Shown: piece after piece, positions 1-27,999 of the stretch
Layout of the letters: every line of letters begins with the position of its first letter
Position numbering within the stretch: position 1 is the first letter of the stretch
Assembly: GCF_002878395.1 (NCBI RefSeq)
Contig: NC_061114.1
Coordinates: forward strand, 163,725,884-163,789,883
DNA from: Capsicum annuum
Lineage: Eukaryota; Streptophyta; Magnoliopsida; Solanales; Solanaceae
Length of the DNA stretch: 64,000 nt
Direction: 5' to 3'
The notes under the pieces: generated by a model
The model's database searches: none
What the model was told of the DNA's origin: nothing
What the model saw: the letters and a program-made list of their open reading frames with translations, nothing else
Position numbers and translations under genes: made by a program

Positions 1-155
1 TAATTTACCACAGAACTTGACCTCTTCTGGTTAGTCCATCATCTTTCAGGGAGAAATTAGTTTTATTGCTTATGACAGTTTAAACTGTCTTACTCTAGCT
101 TTAGTATCACTACACTTTATTCTTAATCCTAATATATTGTTTTTATTATGATCAG

Positions 156-15508
<15,353 letters not shown>

Positions 15509-16880
15509 TGATTTGACTGCTAATCAAGCTCTATGTGCAAGAGCTTGCCAAAGACACATCAGCCTGATCACTTATAGAAGCTGCATTTTGGGTTGAAGTT
15601 TTGTCTTTTAAAGTTGGAAATGTCTTGTTGTAGCATTATATCTCTCTGTGGGGCAACAGTTAGAAGGGAAAAGTGAAAGTTATCTGCTGAATTGCCAATA
15701 ATATTATGGCCATTTGTCTTAGTTTTAGGAGAAGAGCCTAGGCCAAATGTGTTATCGATATCTTACATATGTTTTTCTTCAGCTGAAATGTGTCTAAAAA
15801 GAAGCGATGATTGAATAATCAGACAATAATTGCAGGTATGTGTTTTCTCCTTTTCCCCCTTGAGAATGAAAGAATTATGTAGAAGTTAGAACCACAAAAG
15901 AATTGACACAAGATTGTTGGATTATCAAATTTGATTTATATACGAGGCTGAGGTTGATTCCCTGATTGAAATTCATTTTCAGAAGGAATGGAATTAATCC
16001 CCTCCCCCCTTCTCCAACTATTTAGATTTCCTATCATTATCGTTCAATTTCTATTTTGTTCTTTCCATTAATATACAAATGTCTCTATCTAAGGTGCTCA
16101 GTGCAGGATGAGAAAGACTTGGCAAGATTTTAGTTTTAGCTGTTCTATAAAAAAGTCATCGTTATTTTCTGTTTAAATTACAGTAAAGAAGGATGGTACA
16201 AGTATGCATATATAGGAGAAATATTAGGATCAATTGTTTTCGATTCTAAATACAAGACTACGTTAGGCTTTTTCATCCTAGCTTTCTAATTTTGATCGGG
16301 TGACTAATTCAGCTCCACTTCGTTGGAGTAAGTTGAACTCCCAAACACATGAATCTAACATTTCCCCTCAAAGAGACCAGACACATGGACAAGGTGAATA
16401 TGCTCTCAATCTATATATTTGGAATCTCAGGAACTTTGAAAAGATTTAATTAATTTAAGCTCCGATTTTTCCCTTGTTATGTTACTGTTTCTAGTCTTAT
16501 GGTTACACTTCAAAAGTACATGTAAATATGCTAAGAATTTATACTATATGTAAACTTAGGGGCAAGCAGCTTTCAAAAAATAAAAATTATTGATGAAAAG
16601 CAAATAGATTTCGTTGCACATCTTTAACAATCTTTCTAATTTTATGTACTTTTTTTCTATCTAATCATTTGCTATTCTAACATAGAAATTCCAAAAGAAG
16701 AAAAAAAACTGGATACTCGTTTTCTTTTTTTTGGCCCAACACTCCCTTGAAACACTTTAATCAAGACTTGAAAAGCACAAAGAGAAATGTAATAAATATA
16801 GAAAAAACAGAATATTACAAATATAATGAGTTCGTTGCCACAAACTCTAACAGTTGAATGAATAAAATTTAAATTCTAGA
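15509..16880. other. PEX1 3' UTR and intergenic DNA
   Basis: Follows the PEX1 stop. The first ~330 bp read like a 3' UTR (AATAATATTATGG near 15700, TGAATAATCAG near 15810), but no single poly(A) signal can be fixed. The rest is AT-rich, with no element recognised. Confidence 0.5.
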
Positions 16881-16889
16881 TCACTCCCG

Positions 16890-18293
16890 ATAAGTAAACC
16901 ATTTTGGAGCGCTCAAACTTATCATGTAAATGAATCCCAGATGAATGGTAGAAGGTGGAGGCAGCGATCGAAATGGTCCTTTCAATGTCCAAAACCAAAA
17001 ATATCCATTCCCTTCGCAGTAGAGCAGCACTTCTCCGTCCAAAAACATATATATTGGTATGACTAAATAAAGATGAGTCTCTCGTATAGTTGATAATTCA
17101 GTTTAAAATTCCTTGACATCATAGTGTTTCATTATCCATAACTTATGTGTCCAACTCCGTATCTCTATAAGTACAACGAGCACAAAGCAGTCCTCTTAAT
17201 ACTGAAACATCTCGTATCAAGTAAAATAGGATGGAAAGATTGCAAATTTCCTCCGGCAATGGTATCTCTCCGTACACCTCATTTGATATAGTAAATGAAA
17301 CAATAAAATACTTAGATAAAATATTCATACTGATCCAATGAAATGCGCCTTGAATAAATGCCAATGAGTTCTTACCTCACATACAATCGCGAAAGTATCA
17401 TTTTTTCTCCGCGAACCACTCTTCAACGCAAGAATTTTACAATATGATTTGACATCATCACCCTTATTGTCAATCTTAAGAATTTTATAATCATCACTAG
17501 TTGAGTCATATCCTATTCCATAAGTGCAAGAGAAGTGCGGTGGAAATTCGGGATTAGGAAGTACTACTGATTCATTCGTGGATGGGCACCACAAGAAATG
17601 ATCACGACGAAACCAAAGAAGAGATAAACAAGCCATCGCAACATCATTGTATTATGTAACTGCATGATTTATCATTCGTAGGGCAATCAAACTTTTGTAC
17701 ATTCTCAATCGGTTGAATTGAGGATAAAGACGAAGAATATTCTTCTGTTCGCTTTTACTTTATCACATTTTGATTTAGCACAAAAACAATTAATAACATA
17801 AAATAGATTTTTTTTAATCTTTTTCTTGATTTGTCAAAAATAACAAGTAGATGCAGAAATACAATTAGAAAATTAGTGATAAGTAAAAGTGAACGCAGAA
17901 AATAGTACACATTGTACCAACCTTAGGGCTAATAAGAAATTTTTTATTATTCTTGGCACGTTGTTATGCTTCATCTTAAAATACAATTCAAAATTTAATG
18001 TCTCCCAAGATTTTGAATCAAAGAAGAGACCGCACAAGTAACTGTAGGATGTCCATAGTTATTTCCCTTGGTAAGTGGATTTCCACAGCCTGATTTATAT
18101 TATTCTTTAACGATGTCACAGTAACTCTCTTCCTATCAAAATTTGCTTTCTTTGATGCTCTTTTCTCATTATGAATTTGATAGGAGAGTAAGTAGTTAAA
18201 TAATCTTTTTTCGGATGAAGCAAGCAAAGTTGCAACAACAGAAAAGCCAACTATTTTAAGCACAAATTTGAAAAGCTTAGCCTTTTCCTCCAT
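16890..18293 (-). pseudogene. F-box protein gene with F-box-associated (FBA) domain, broken
   Basis: F-box proteins are substrate receptors of SCF ubiquitin ligases. On the - strand, an F-box-like start EIHLPREITMDILQLLVRSL lies at about 18090-18020 (residues 70-90 of the frame starting at 18293). Then comes LSLLWFRRDHFLWCPSTNES with VVLPNPEFPP and GYDSTSDDYKILKI (17620-17460), typical of the FBA_1/3 family in Solanaceae. After a frameshift near 17340 there is FTISNEVYGEIPLPE and VLRGLLCA (17290-17190), and after another the C-terminal FLDGEVLLYCEGNGYFWFW (about 17060-17000). At least three frame breaks and several stops (for example in KEF*TELSTI) make it a pseudogene. It is convergent with PEX1. 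Confidence 0.75.
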
Positions 18294-18931
18294 CTATTCA
18301 GCTTCCTTTTACTCAGCAAATTAATTTAGGGTAAGGAAATTGACACTCATCCATGTTAATTTATCAAATCCGGTAAATCTTCCTCTTCCTTTTCCCTTTT
18401 GAATTGGAGATAGGATTTTGGTTTCTTTTTCCTTTTCCTTCTTTAATTGAATGGAACAAAATAATATTGTGACTAAAATAATATTCATTACTAAACACTA
18501 GCAGGGGTTTGGTTAATTGGTTTTAAATTTTAAAAATTGATAATATTTAATTTGGTTTTGATTTTACTAAAAAAGAATCGAATAAATAACCAATTTGAAT
18601 CGGATAAATTATATTATAAATTTTATGATTATTTGAATATGTGATATTAATTTTTTATAAATAATTATAAATATTTTATATCTTTTAATCATTAATTTAA
18701 TTTTAGTCCACTTTTTTCAGATGCAATACAACACTTTTAAGTTTCGTTTCTTAAAAAATATGCTCAAACCCAACTATCTAATCTAATTGTTTATATGTGG
18801 TATGGTATTTTACTGATTTTTAACTTTGTTTGCTAAGACATCCATCACTCTTCAATGCTTGCCCTTTCGAATTTTGTAGAATTAACCATTCTATTTAAAA
18901 TTGCATCATAGTTTGTGGAGAAAATTGAAGG
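18294..18931. other. AT-rich intergenic DNA
   Basis: Very AT-rich sequence between the F-box pseudogene and the RTE LINE; no features recognised. Confidence 0.6.
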
Positions 18932-18949
18932 AAAGGTGTCTTTTTAACT

Positions 18950-19480
18950 CTTCCTAACGGCTCTCTCTCTTTCTCCCTACCCTCTCTCTCTCTCGCACCG
19001 GTCACCGGCCTCGTCGCCGTCGTCGACCGTCGGCGCCGACCCGACCCGACCTCCGGCCCCCGGCGCCGCCCTAACGATTCTCTCTCTTTCTAACGGCTCT
19101 CTCTCTCTCTACCCTCTCTCCCCCTCTCTCGCACCGGTCCCCGGTCACCGGCGCCGTCGCTGACCTTCGGCGCCGACCCGACCCGACCGCCGGCCCCGAC
19201 CTCCGGTCCCCGGCGCCGACCCCCTTCGCCGCTCCCCGCCACCTTCCGACGCCGACCGCCGGTTCCAAGCCGTTTCCCCCCCGCTGTGCACCCCCCTCAC
19301 CCCCCATCCCCACCCTTACCTGTCCTGTTCGTACCCCTCCCCCAGCGGGATACACCAGCCCTCCCCCCACCTCGGCCTTCAGACAGCCAGCCGCCGCCCG
19401 GTCTTCAGCCGCCACCCGCCACCCGCCGCCCGGTCTCCAGCCGCCACCCGCCGCTCCGTCTCTAGCAGCCGCAGCTCCAA
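18950..19480 (+). repeat. GC/CT-rich tandem leader of the RTE LINE
   Basis: Two similar blocks follow each other (about 18955-19070 and 19081-19215). Each starts with CTAACGGCTCTCTCTC and a CT-microsatellite, then CTCTCGCACCGGTC and GGCGCCGACCCGACCCGAC. A third, GC-only part with CCGCCACCCGCCGC repeats follows (19380-19460). Such repeated leader monomers are known as promoters in mammalian L1. Here a promoter role is only inferred. The region is strikingly GC-rich against an AT-rich background. Confidence 0.7.
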
Positions 19481-19890
19481 GCGTAATCCGGTGACTTCTA
19501 ACCTTTGTTATTTTCGTTATTTCATATTCCATTTTATTTCATTATTTCATATTCCATTCTTAGTATTATGCTAGTAGTAGCCCCTGTACCTTGACTTGCG
19601 TGGAATTTGTGGACATTGCCTGTTGTCTGTTGTTGCTGTTGCTGTGGTCGTTTCTTCCACTGCTTTGGATTGGGTTATTGGCTGGGAACCTGTATTTGGG
19701 GCGGTGGGTGTTGAGTCCGGTGATGTTTGCCCCCTAATTGAGTATAGTTTTGTTTCGGGAGTATTTTTTTGAATTTGTGTGAGCCTTGTATTTCCTTGCT
19801 GCTGCTTTGATACTACCACCGTGTATATCTGTATATTTTCCTATACTTTCATGTAGTTGTGGCTGTGGGCGGTAATGGGTGAATAGGGTC

Positions 19891-22866
19891 ATGTCCGAGG
19901 GGGTTGGGGAGTGGGGCCGTGGTGGGGGCGAGGGATGAGGAGAAGGCGGGAGTGGGAAGGAGGCCAAGGTTTGGTCGGGGGGGGTGGGGTGTAGTGGAAG
20001 GCGTGACGGTAGGCTGAGGGTTGGGTCTTGGAATATAGGGACCTTTTAGGGTAAATCTATAGAGCTTGTGAAGATTCTTAGGAAGAGGAGGATCAACAGT
20101 GCGTGCGTCCAAGAGACCAAGTGGGTAGGGTCTAAGGCTAGGGATGTGGATGGTTACAAGCTGTGGTACTCTGGGAGCGACAGGCGTAAGAATGGAGTTG
20201 ACATCTTAGTAGATGAAGAGCTTAGAGGTCAGGTAGTGGAGGTGAAGAGGATCAACGATAGGTTGATGACTATTAAGTTGGTCATTCGGGGGTTTACCCT
20301 GAACGTGTGCAGTGCTTATGCGCCGCAAGTGGGATCGGAGGGGGAGGAGAAGATGCGGTTTTGGGAGGCTTTGGAGGAGGTGGTGATAGGCGTGCCTAGT
20401 TCGGAGAAGATCATTGTAGCAGGGGATTTCAACGGGCACATCGGTGCGCTACCGGGAGGCTTTGGTGACGTGCATGGTGGTTTTGGTTTTGGGGAGAGAA
20501 ATGAAGAGGGGGCGACCCTACTGGAGTTTGCGAGGGCCTTTGGGCTGGTGGTGGTGAACTCGGGCTTCCCGAAGTAGGACGACCACCTGGTCACCTTTCG
20601 AAGCGCGGTAGCCAGGACTCAGATTGACTTTTTGTTGCTTAGGAAAGGGGATAGGGCGTTGTGCAAGGACTGTAAAGTCATCCCGAGTGAGAATCTTTCG
20701 ACCCAGCATAGGCTCTTGGTTATGGATTTGGGTATAAAGAAGAATAGAAAGAGGAGGACTAAGGAGTGTAGACCGAGAATTAAGTGGGGCGGCCTGACGC
20801 CAGTGAATGCGTGTGAGATAGAGGAGAGGTTGGCGGGAATGGGGGTGTGGGAGTGTAGGGGGGACGTAGATAGTATGTGGGACAGGGCGGCAAGGTGCAT
20901 CAGGGAGAATGCAAGTGAGGTGTTGGGTGTTTCTAGGGGCTGGGCCGGGCACCATCGGGGGGATTGGTGGTGGAATGAAGAGGTGGAGAAGAAAGTGAGG
21001 ACCAAGAAAGGGGCGTATGCTAAGTTGGTGGAAAGTAAGGACGAAGAGGAGAAGCGGGTAAACAAGAAAGAGTACAAGCTAGCGAGGAAGGAGGCAAAGT
21101 CAGCAGTCACGGCAGCTAAGACGGCCGCTTTTGAGAGCTTGTATGCAGGGTTACAGGGGAAAGAAGGGGAGAAAGAGTTGTTTAGACTCGCTAAGGCTAG
21201 GGAGAGGAAGGGTCGTGACCTCGATCAGGTGAGGTGCATTAAGGGGGAGGACGGTAGAGTGTTGGTGGAGGACGGCCATATTAAGAAGAGATGGCAGTCG
21301 TATTTTCATAGGCTCTTGAATGACGAAGGGGATAGAGCTATTGTGTTAGGGGAACTGGAGCACTCAGAGGAGTGTCGGGATTTTAGCTATTGTAGACGTT
21401 TTAAGGTAGAAGAGGTTAGACAGGCTGTCCACAGGATGTGAAGGGGTAGGGCGACGGGGCCGGATGAGATACCGGTGGAGTTTTAGAAGTTCGTTGGAGA
21501 GGCTGGTGTAAGGTGGTTGACTGGATTGTTTAATGAAATCTTCAGGACGACAAAGATGCCCGAGGCGTGGAGGTGGAGTACCATGGTCCCTCTCTATAAG
21601 AATAAGGGGGACATTCAGAGTTGCAATAACTATAGGGGGATTAAGTTATTGAGTCACTCTATGAAGATCTGGGAGAGAGTGGTCGAGGTGAGGCTGAGAC
21701 GGATAGTGTCTATTTCGGAAAATCAGTTCGGATTTATGCCCGGCCGCTCGACGATGGAGGCAATCCACCTGGTGTGGAGGTTGGTGGAGCAGTATAGGGA
21801 GAGGAAGAAGGATCTGCACATGGTGTTTATCGACCTGGAGAAGGCATACGACAAAGTCTCCAGGGAGGTGCTTTGGAGATGCTTGGAGGTGAGTGGAGTA
21901 CCGCTGGCATATACCAGAGTAATTAAGGATATGTATGATGGAGCGAAAACCCAGGTGAGGACGGCGGGAGGGGACTCAGAGCATTTCACTGTCCTGATAG
22001 GATTGCATAAGGGATCTACTCTTAGTTCCTTTTTGTTTGCATTGGTGATGGATGTGTTGACGCAGCGCATTCAAGGGGAGGTGCCGTGGTGTATGCTTTT
22101 TGCAGACGATGTAGTGCTGATAGATGAGACTCGAGGGGGTGTGAATGACAAATTAGAGGTGTGGAGGCAAACTCTTGAGTCTAAAGGGTTCAGGGTGAGC
22201 AGAAGCAAGACAGAGTATATGGAATGCAAGTTTAATGACGTGAGGCGGGAGAATGAGGTAGTAGTGAAGCTGGAAGCACTGGAGGTATGTAAGAGGGATA
22301 AGTTCAAGTATCTTGGGTCCGTGATCCAGAGTAACGGTGAGATTGACGAGGATGTCTCGCACCGTATTGGGGCGGGATGGATGAAGTGGAAACTCGCGTC
22401 GGGGGTGCTGTGTGATAAGAAGGTGCCGCCCAAGCTTAAAGGCAAATTCTATAGGGTGGTAGTCCGTCCGGCCTTGCTGTATGGAGCGGAGTGTTGGTCA
22501 GTTAAGAACTCCCACATCCAAAAAATGAAGGTGGCAGAAATGCGGATGTTGCGCTGGATGTGTGGACTGACTCGAGGGGATAGAGTTCGGAATGAGACTA
22601 TCCGGGAGAAGGTTGGTGTGACTTCAGTGGAGTGTAAGATGCGGGAAGCACGATTGAGATGGTTCGGACACGTGAAGAGGAGGGGCATGGATGCCCCGGT
22701 CCGTAGGTGTGAGAGGCTAGCGTTGAATGGTTTTAGACGGGGTAGGGGTAGGCCGAAGAAGTACTGGGGTGAGGTGATTAGGCGGGACATAGAACAGTTA
22801 TAGCTCACCGAGGACATGACCCTAGATAGGAAGGTCTGGAGGGCGCGAATTACGGCAGAGGATTAG
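19891..22866 (+). pseudogene. RTE LINE polyprotein (endonuclease + reverse transcriptase) with six in-frame stops
   Basis: One continuous frame from an ATG at 19891. Endonuclease blocks: GRLRVGSWNIGTF, SACVQETKWVG, NVCSAYAPQVG, IIVAGDFNGHIG (about 20010-20460) and [14 protein letters not shown] charged linker follows (20750-21200). RT blocks: [61 protein letters not shown], and catalytic FADD at 22099-22110. The C-terminal WFGHVKRRG / RGRPKKYW block is also present. Stops lie at 19936 (TGA), 20047 (TAG), 20575 (TAG), 21439 (TGA), 21484 (TAG) and 22801 (TAG). No frameshift is seen, so decay is by point mutation only and fairly recent. The truncated copy at 12541 keeps the reading at the position of the last stop as CAG (Gln). 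Confidence 0.9.
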
Positions 22867-23200
22867 GGCCAGTTTGGGTCGCTAGTGTAGGGAATTTCTT
22901 GGTGGGGGTTTTATTCCCGTTATGATTCCGTGTTCCGTGTTCCATGTTTTATTACGACTCTGTGTGCTTTCCTCTGTTTTATATTACTTATGGGTGCCGT
23001 ATTTATGTTATGTAATCTGCTTCTGTGCTTTACTATGTGTTTGTGTGGTATCTCGTGCCTTGAGCCGGGGGTCTATCGGAAACAACCTTTCTACTTCATC
23101 AGAGGTAGAGGTATGGACTGCGTACATCTTCCCCCCCCCCCCCCCCCCAGACCCTACTAGGTGGGAATACACTGGGTTTGTTGTTGTTGTTGTTGTTGTT

Positions 23201-23700
23201 AAAGGGTCAAACATCATTAGAAAACTTGACTAAGTTAATTGTGGACTTGATTAATATTTTCAAAACTTTCTAATCTTTTTAAAAATACAAATCAACCCAA
23301 CCCACATCCCTCTTCAATCCAAATCAATCAGTCTCTCTCCTCTCTCTCGACAGCTTCTCTCAACTCTCTCCCAACCAACAGTTCTGTAAATTTCTCCTTT
23401 CAATCCTCGACGACTTCAACCTTCGACGATAAATAGTTGGGATTCGACAGCTTCTCTCAACTCTCTCCCAACCAACAGCTCTGCAAATTTCTCCTTTCAA
23501 TCCTCGATGACTTCAACATCCAATGATAAATAGTTGGGCTTCGAGTTTCTTTTCGACTTCAACCTTCAATAGACGTAACAATCTTGCTCTCCGGCCACAA
23601 TAGCTTTGAATTCTTCAACCTTCAATCGTTGTGACAACCTAGCTCTCCGACCACAATAGCTTCAAATTCATCATCGTTCCTTTTCTTTTTTCACAGGTAA
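23201..23700 (+). promoter_or_regulatory. Leader (promoter/5' UTR) of Ulp1-type gene A, with a 97-bp tandem duplication
   Basis: The piece around 23260-23300 (TATTTTCAAAACTTTCTAAT...TTTTTAAAAATACAAATCAA) resembles the - strand leader of gene B at about 48260-48200. From 23348, CGACAGCTTCTCTCAACTC opens a unit that repeats at 23445 (period 97 bp, few differences). A splice donor, TTCACAG|GTAAAA, at 23697 suggests a 5' UTR intron running to near the start codon at 25176. Transcription start is not determinable. Confidence 0.5.
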
Positions 23701-24029
23701 AAATTTATGGCCTTTTTAGTTTTGAAGAAAATGATGAACTTGAGCCAACTTCTCTTATGGTATTGATTAACCATTTCAATATTTGTTGCTTTCATTTGAA
23801 ATGCGTTCTGAATAAAACTCTAATTTCTGGTATTTCTTCTCTTCTCTTTACGAAGTGAATTATGATTTTTTGTTGTTTGTTGTATTTTTTGAAGTTTGAT
23901 TTTTGTTGTTTGTGTTTATAAAAATAAAACAATGATTTGGGTTGATCTGTTTTATTCTTGTTCTTGGTAAAAATGGCGATATTGTTGTTTTTCTGTTGAA
24001 CAAAATCGTGCTACTATTTTTTGTTTTCT

Positions 24030-25080
24030 CCAACAGATTATCTCTCTAGTACAATATATTAACCATCTGATGCAACAAATTTGACATATGATGCAACATA
24101 TCAACCACCTGATGCACCAGAGGAACCATCAGATTACAATTCTGATGCAATAAATTAATTATCTGATGCAACAGATTTAGCATATGATGCAACAATTTAA
24201 CTATCTGATGCAACAAATTAACCATATGTTGCAACAGATTAGGCATCGGATAAAAAATCTGATTTAACTGATTAACAATCTGATGCAACGAAAGAATCAT
24301 CAAATTAATGATCTGATGCAACAGATGAACCTCCTGTTGGATAAAATCCTATCAGCTTTTCCAACAGGACATGTCCAAGACTTTATTTTTCCAACTACCA
24401 TTCATCTGCCTCGATAAACGACCCTATGTTGGAAAAATCTAAACAATATTAACCATTGATCACTCATGTTTTGCAACAGATGTGTAACCTGTTGCACAAA
24501 CCATTCATCTTTGCACAAACCATTCATCTTTCTCAATGGATGAGTGATATGTTTTGTATAGTCGCAACAAATTACTCAGTCGTTGCTGCAGGTTAGTTAA
24601 CTGTGCCGACCGATCACTCATATATTACAACAGATGTGTGATTTGTTGCATAGATCATTCATCTTTCTTAACAGATGAGTGATATGTTTTGTATTATCGC
24701 AATAAACTACTCAACTATTGCTACAGGTTATTTAACTATTCTAACAGATTACTCATATGTTGCAATAGATGATATTACAAAAGATATGTGATCTGCCGCA
24801 CAGACCATTCATTTTTCTCAATAGATGAGTGATATGTTTTGTATTTTTATAACAGATTACTCATCTATTGCAACAGGTTATTTAACTGTTCCAACAGATC
24901 ACTCATATATTACAACAATGTGTGATCTGTTGCATAGACCATTCATCTGTCTTAAAAGATGAGTAATACATTTTGTTTTGTTGCAACAGGTTGCCCATCC
25001 GCTGCAACAGGTTTGTTATATGCTGCAACAAATATACTACCTGGTGCAATAGATAAGTGATCTGTTGGAACTGTTATTTT
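24030..25080. repeat. Array of degenerate ATCTGTTGCAACAGAT-type palindromes (block 1)
   Basis: Dense, irregularly spaced copies of half-motifs such as CTGATGCAACA, TGTTGCAACAGAT and CAACAGATGAGTGATATG. From 24470 a longer ~120-bp phrase recurs (ACTCATATGTTGCAACAGAT...CATTCATCTTTCTCAATGGATGAGTGATATGTT) at about 24470, 24600, 24730 and 24890. It lies between the leader splice donor (23697) and the start codon of gene A (25176), i.e. probably in a 5' UTR intron. Confidence 0.85.
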
Positions 25081-25175
25081 ACTGTTTTGCTTGCTAGATT
25101 TACTGTTATCTATTTTTAACAATGCATTAATCAACTATGATATATTTTTTTATGTTCCTGTTAATTTTATAAAAT

Positions 25176-27035
25176 ATGGCTCCCAAAAGAACAGAAATTG
25201 AACCAAGTCCAAGTAAAGGAATAAGTGAAGCAATTAGGCTATATCCTCCACTCTATGAGCTTCCTTTACAAGTGTTATCTCAATCAGGAGTAGAATATGA
25301 TGAACACGGGGAGGAGAAATATTTCAAAAGAGATGATCCAAATGCTAATAGCCCTTCCACCGAAGAGTTATTCAAAACCTTCAGAATTGATCATTATCCT
25401 GTAAGAATGCAGTGCGATAGTGCCACAGATTGAACGGGTTTCGTGGTTAAGTCAGCCATGAAAAAATCTTTCAACGCCTTCAAAAAAATATTTCGAGAAT
25501 AAAAATTAAATGCTTATTTCAGGGATAGCTGCTTTGGGAAGTATCTTGATTTGCTGGAGGACAACAATGCTCGTTTCCAAATGAAAGTGATATATGAACT
25601 TCTCAAGCGTAGGTTTATGTATGAAAACAAAGATAAGGTGGATGAAGTATGGATAAATTATGTGGCATGCTTGTTTGTTTTGATTGGAAGGAGTTTTCCA
25701 TAGTTACTGGACTAAAATGTTATCCTCCTTCTCAAGTTATACCTATTCTAACCCCAAAAAAGTACCCCGCACACCCAAAAAAGACAAAGACAAGTCGTGT
25801 GATCATGATGACCTGGTGTCCATTGTTGGTCCAAGCTTTAAAAACAAAAATTTGATAGAAACGTTGAAATGTAAAGGACTTTCAAAGAAGCATAGACAGT
25901 CATTGTGCTTGGTTTGGTTTATACATAATATTCTTTGGACGAGAGACGTTAATAACAACATAAGCGTTGGTTTAATAAAGCTCTCCGAGGATCTTGAGGC
26001 ATTTAACAGCTATCCTTGGGGTTATGAAAGCTTCAAAATGACTGTCAAATATTTGTTGACTCCGTTAGTGCCAAAGACAGTCAACATATATGGCTTTTCA
26101 TGGGCTTTCATGGTAAATGTTTCTTTCTTTTATTATGATATCGTTTATTTTTTTACTCAATAATGGTTTTGATTTATTGGCGTTATTTTATAGGCTTAAA
26201 CGTTTGAAGCCGTTTCTTATTTGAGACAACAAGTAAACTACCAGGAAGAAGTTTCCTGTCCAAGAATCTTGAGATGGTTGTCGGCGAAAACTGATAAAAA
26301 TGCAAAATTTCTTAATCTCTTCAACCCCCGAAGGATGCAGTAAGTATAATTATAATTAAGTTTTTATTTTAATTAATGATTTTTTTGAATGATCTAATCA
26401 TCATTCTAATGTATGTAATGATTTATGTTAGATTGTGCATCTGTCGCTAATTCCGACCAATCGAGAATTGAAGATTCCATTTTTTCTTACTTTATGGTCT
26501 GTGCAAACTTTATCGGACCCTAAGGTCATCGACAGAATAAAAATAAAATTATTTAGAGCAACAATCATTAGTGGAAAAATAATTTTTGGAGGGTGAACTT
26601 GTTGTTGATGATCTCAGTGGTGATGGAGCTGTTGGAGGTAGTAGTGGTGCTGCTGTTGGTACTAATGATGCTCCTCTTACAGTATTTAAAATAAACCATT
26701 ATGAGTATGATCATACTAGTTACATAGATTTTGTCTCTCCCAGCGAATGTTTTGCATGCAAATGTCAAGACTGCAGGGGGAAACATGATGTAGTGATTAA
26801 TGTTATTAATACATTAACTGCTTCTGTAAAGGAATTGACATCTAAGAGGGGTGTTATTCCATCAAAGAGAATTTTATTTCCATAAACTCCATTAGAGATT
26901 AAGGCTAAGAGGATAAGGAAAGTGATTTCCAAGGCATTATCAAGCATCCATAAAAGCAAAATTGCAACTCCTCTGTTCGTGTGTTGCACTGAGCAATGTG
27001 CAATGTCCGAAGGAGAGCAACACGAGCTAAAAAAG
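25176..27035 (+). pseudogene. Ulp1-type gene A: DUF1985 domain protein, 3' part missing, broken
   Basis: Starts [15 protein letters not shown] at 25176. A DUF1985-like region follows, pieced from several frames: CFGKYLDLLEDNNARFQMKV, DWKEFSIVTGLKCYPPSQ (25680-25735), SLCLVWFIHNILWTRDVNNN and EAFNSYPWGYESFKMTVKYL (25990-26050), ending in WAF. Introns match gene B: donor at 26113 after WAFM, acceptor before 26194, donor at 26341. A Gly/Ser-rich part with a CKCQDC cluster (26750-26775) comes next, and the last exon ends at a donor at 27036. In plants DUF1985 sits N-terminal to a Ulp1 (SUMO/NEDD-type) cysteine protease domain, often carried by Mutator-like elements. No Ulp1 domain follows here. 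Stops (25431, 26194-26199) and frameshifts show decay. Confidence 0.7.
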
Positions 27036-27059
27036 GTGAATATATATGTCTTCTAACTA

Positions 27060-27999
27060 ACAAACAGACACATTTCTGTTTCAACAGATGATACATTTGC
27101 TGAAAATTATCAAACAGATATATACATCTGTTGCAACAGCTGACTAACTTATTGCACCAGATAAAGTATCTGTTGCGATATATGTCTTGTATATTTTAGC
27201 AAATCAAACAGCTCTTCGTACCTCTTTTATTTATACCAACAGATGACCTATCTGCTGCAATAGATGGTCATATGTTGCAACAGATGGTTCATCCGTTGAA
27301 AATTATCATATAGGTCTTTCTCATGTAGAAATTTGTCCCAATAGTTGATTCATTATTGCAACAGAAATATAATTTGTTTGGGATAATTTAAAATAGGAGG
27401 AAGACCTGTTTGATTTGCTGGAACAGATGAGTTATCCTTTTCCATTTTGTTGTATCTCCGTGATTAACATTGACCAATTCTGGCTTTCCGTGTGGATGTA
27501 AAAGCTACTGCTGAACAACATTGACAATATGCTACTCTTTTTATGAAAATACGGAGAACAGAAAGTGCAGAAATCGTACGTAAGCGACAATAAAGATCCA
27601 CGATGAGCAAAGCCGAATTCTATAACACCGGATAAAGAACAACTTATCCATATTGAGTAGATCTTTATAGCTTGAGTCTGTCAAAGTAATAACCTCATCC
27701 CTCCCTAGGAATCATCCTCTACATCAATATTTAAATTGTTGATGTATTTGTTGAGATTTGTACCAATAATAATTTTTTTATATTTTATTTATTCATTGAT
27801 TTATTTCAGCTAATTCTTAAGGCTTCGATTTATTTTATTTTATCTATGAATTTTATTTTTTCCTTAGATTTGAACTTGTTAATTGAAATGGAATACTAGA
27901 TTCAAATATTGCAACTGGTAATGTATCTGTTGCAACAGATGGTACATCTATTGGAAAATATCGAACAGATTTAGACATATGCTGCAATAGGTAGGTAAT
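27060..27999. repeat. Palindrome-type array (block 2), in a 3' intron of gene A
   Basis: CATCTGTTGCAACAG-like units at about 27080-27450 and 27900-27990, including one exact ATCTGTTGCAACAGAT at 27925-27940. Between them, 27480-27700 contains a possible short coding remnant (VDVKATAEQH-like, about 27496-27525) that resembles the linker of plant Ulp1-family proteins. The block stops where the Ogre-like LTR begins at 28000. Confidence 0.75.

Larger units (their letters stand above)
18932..23200 (+). mobile_element. Near full-length RTE-type LINE
   Basis: A CT/GC-rich leader (about 18950-19480), a long frame from about 19891 to 22866 with endonuclease then reverse transcriptase, a ~230-bp 3' UTR with a C-run (23131-23149), and the tail GGGAATACACTGGGTTTG followed by (TTG)n to about 23200. 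A possible imperfect target duplication is AAAGGTGTC (18932-18940) against AAAGGGTC after the tail (about 23201). If correct, the element starts near 18941. It encodes a single polypeptide, as RTE elements do. Its six stops mean it is no longer autonomous. Confidence 0.85.

Noticed and set aside
19071..20112. Long antisense frames rich in Gly, Arg, Pro (19071-19532, 19571-20112)
   Set aside because: They are produced by the GC-rich and CT-rich leader of the RTE LINE and have no family resemblance.
24030..25080. Repeated short units resembling a CRISPR array
   Set aside because: Units are degenerate, palindromic, irregularly spaced and without unique spacers; the DNA is plant nuclear DNA.
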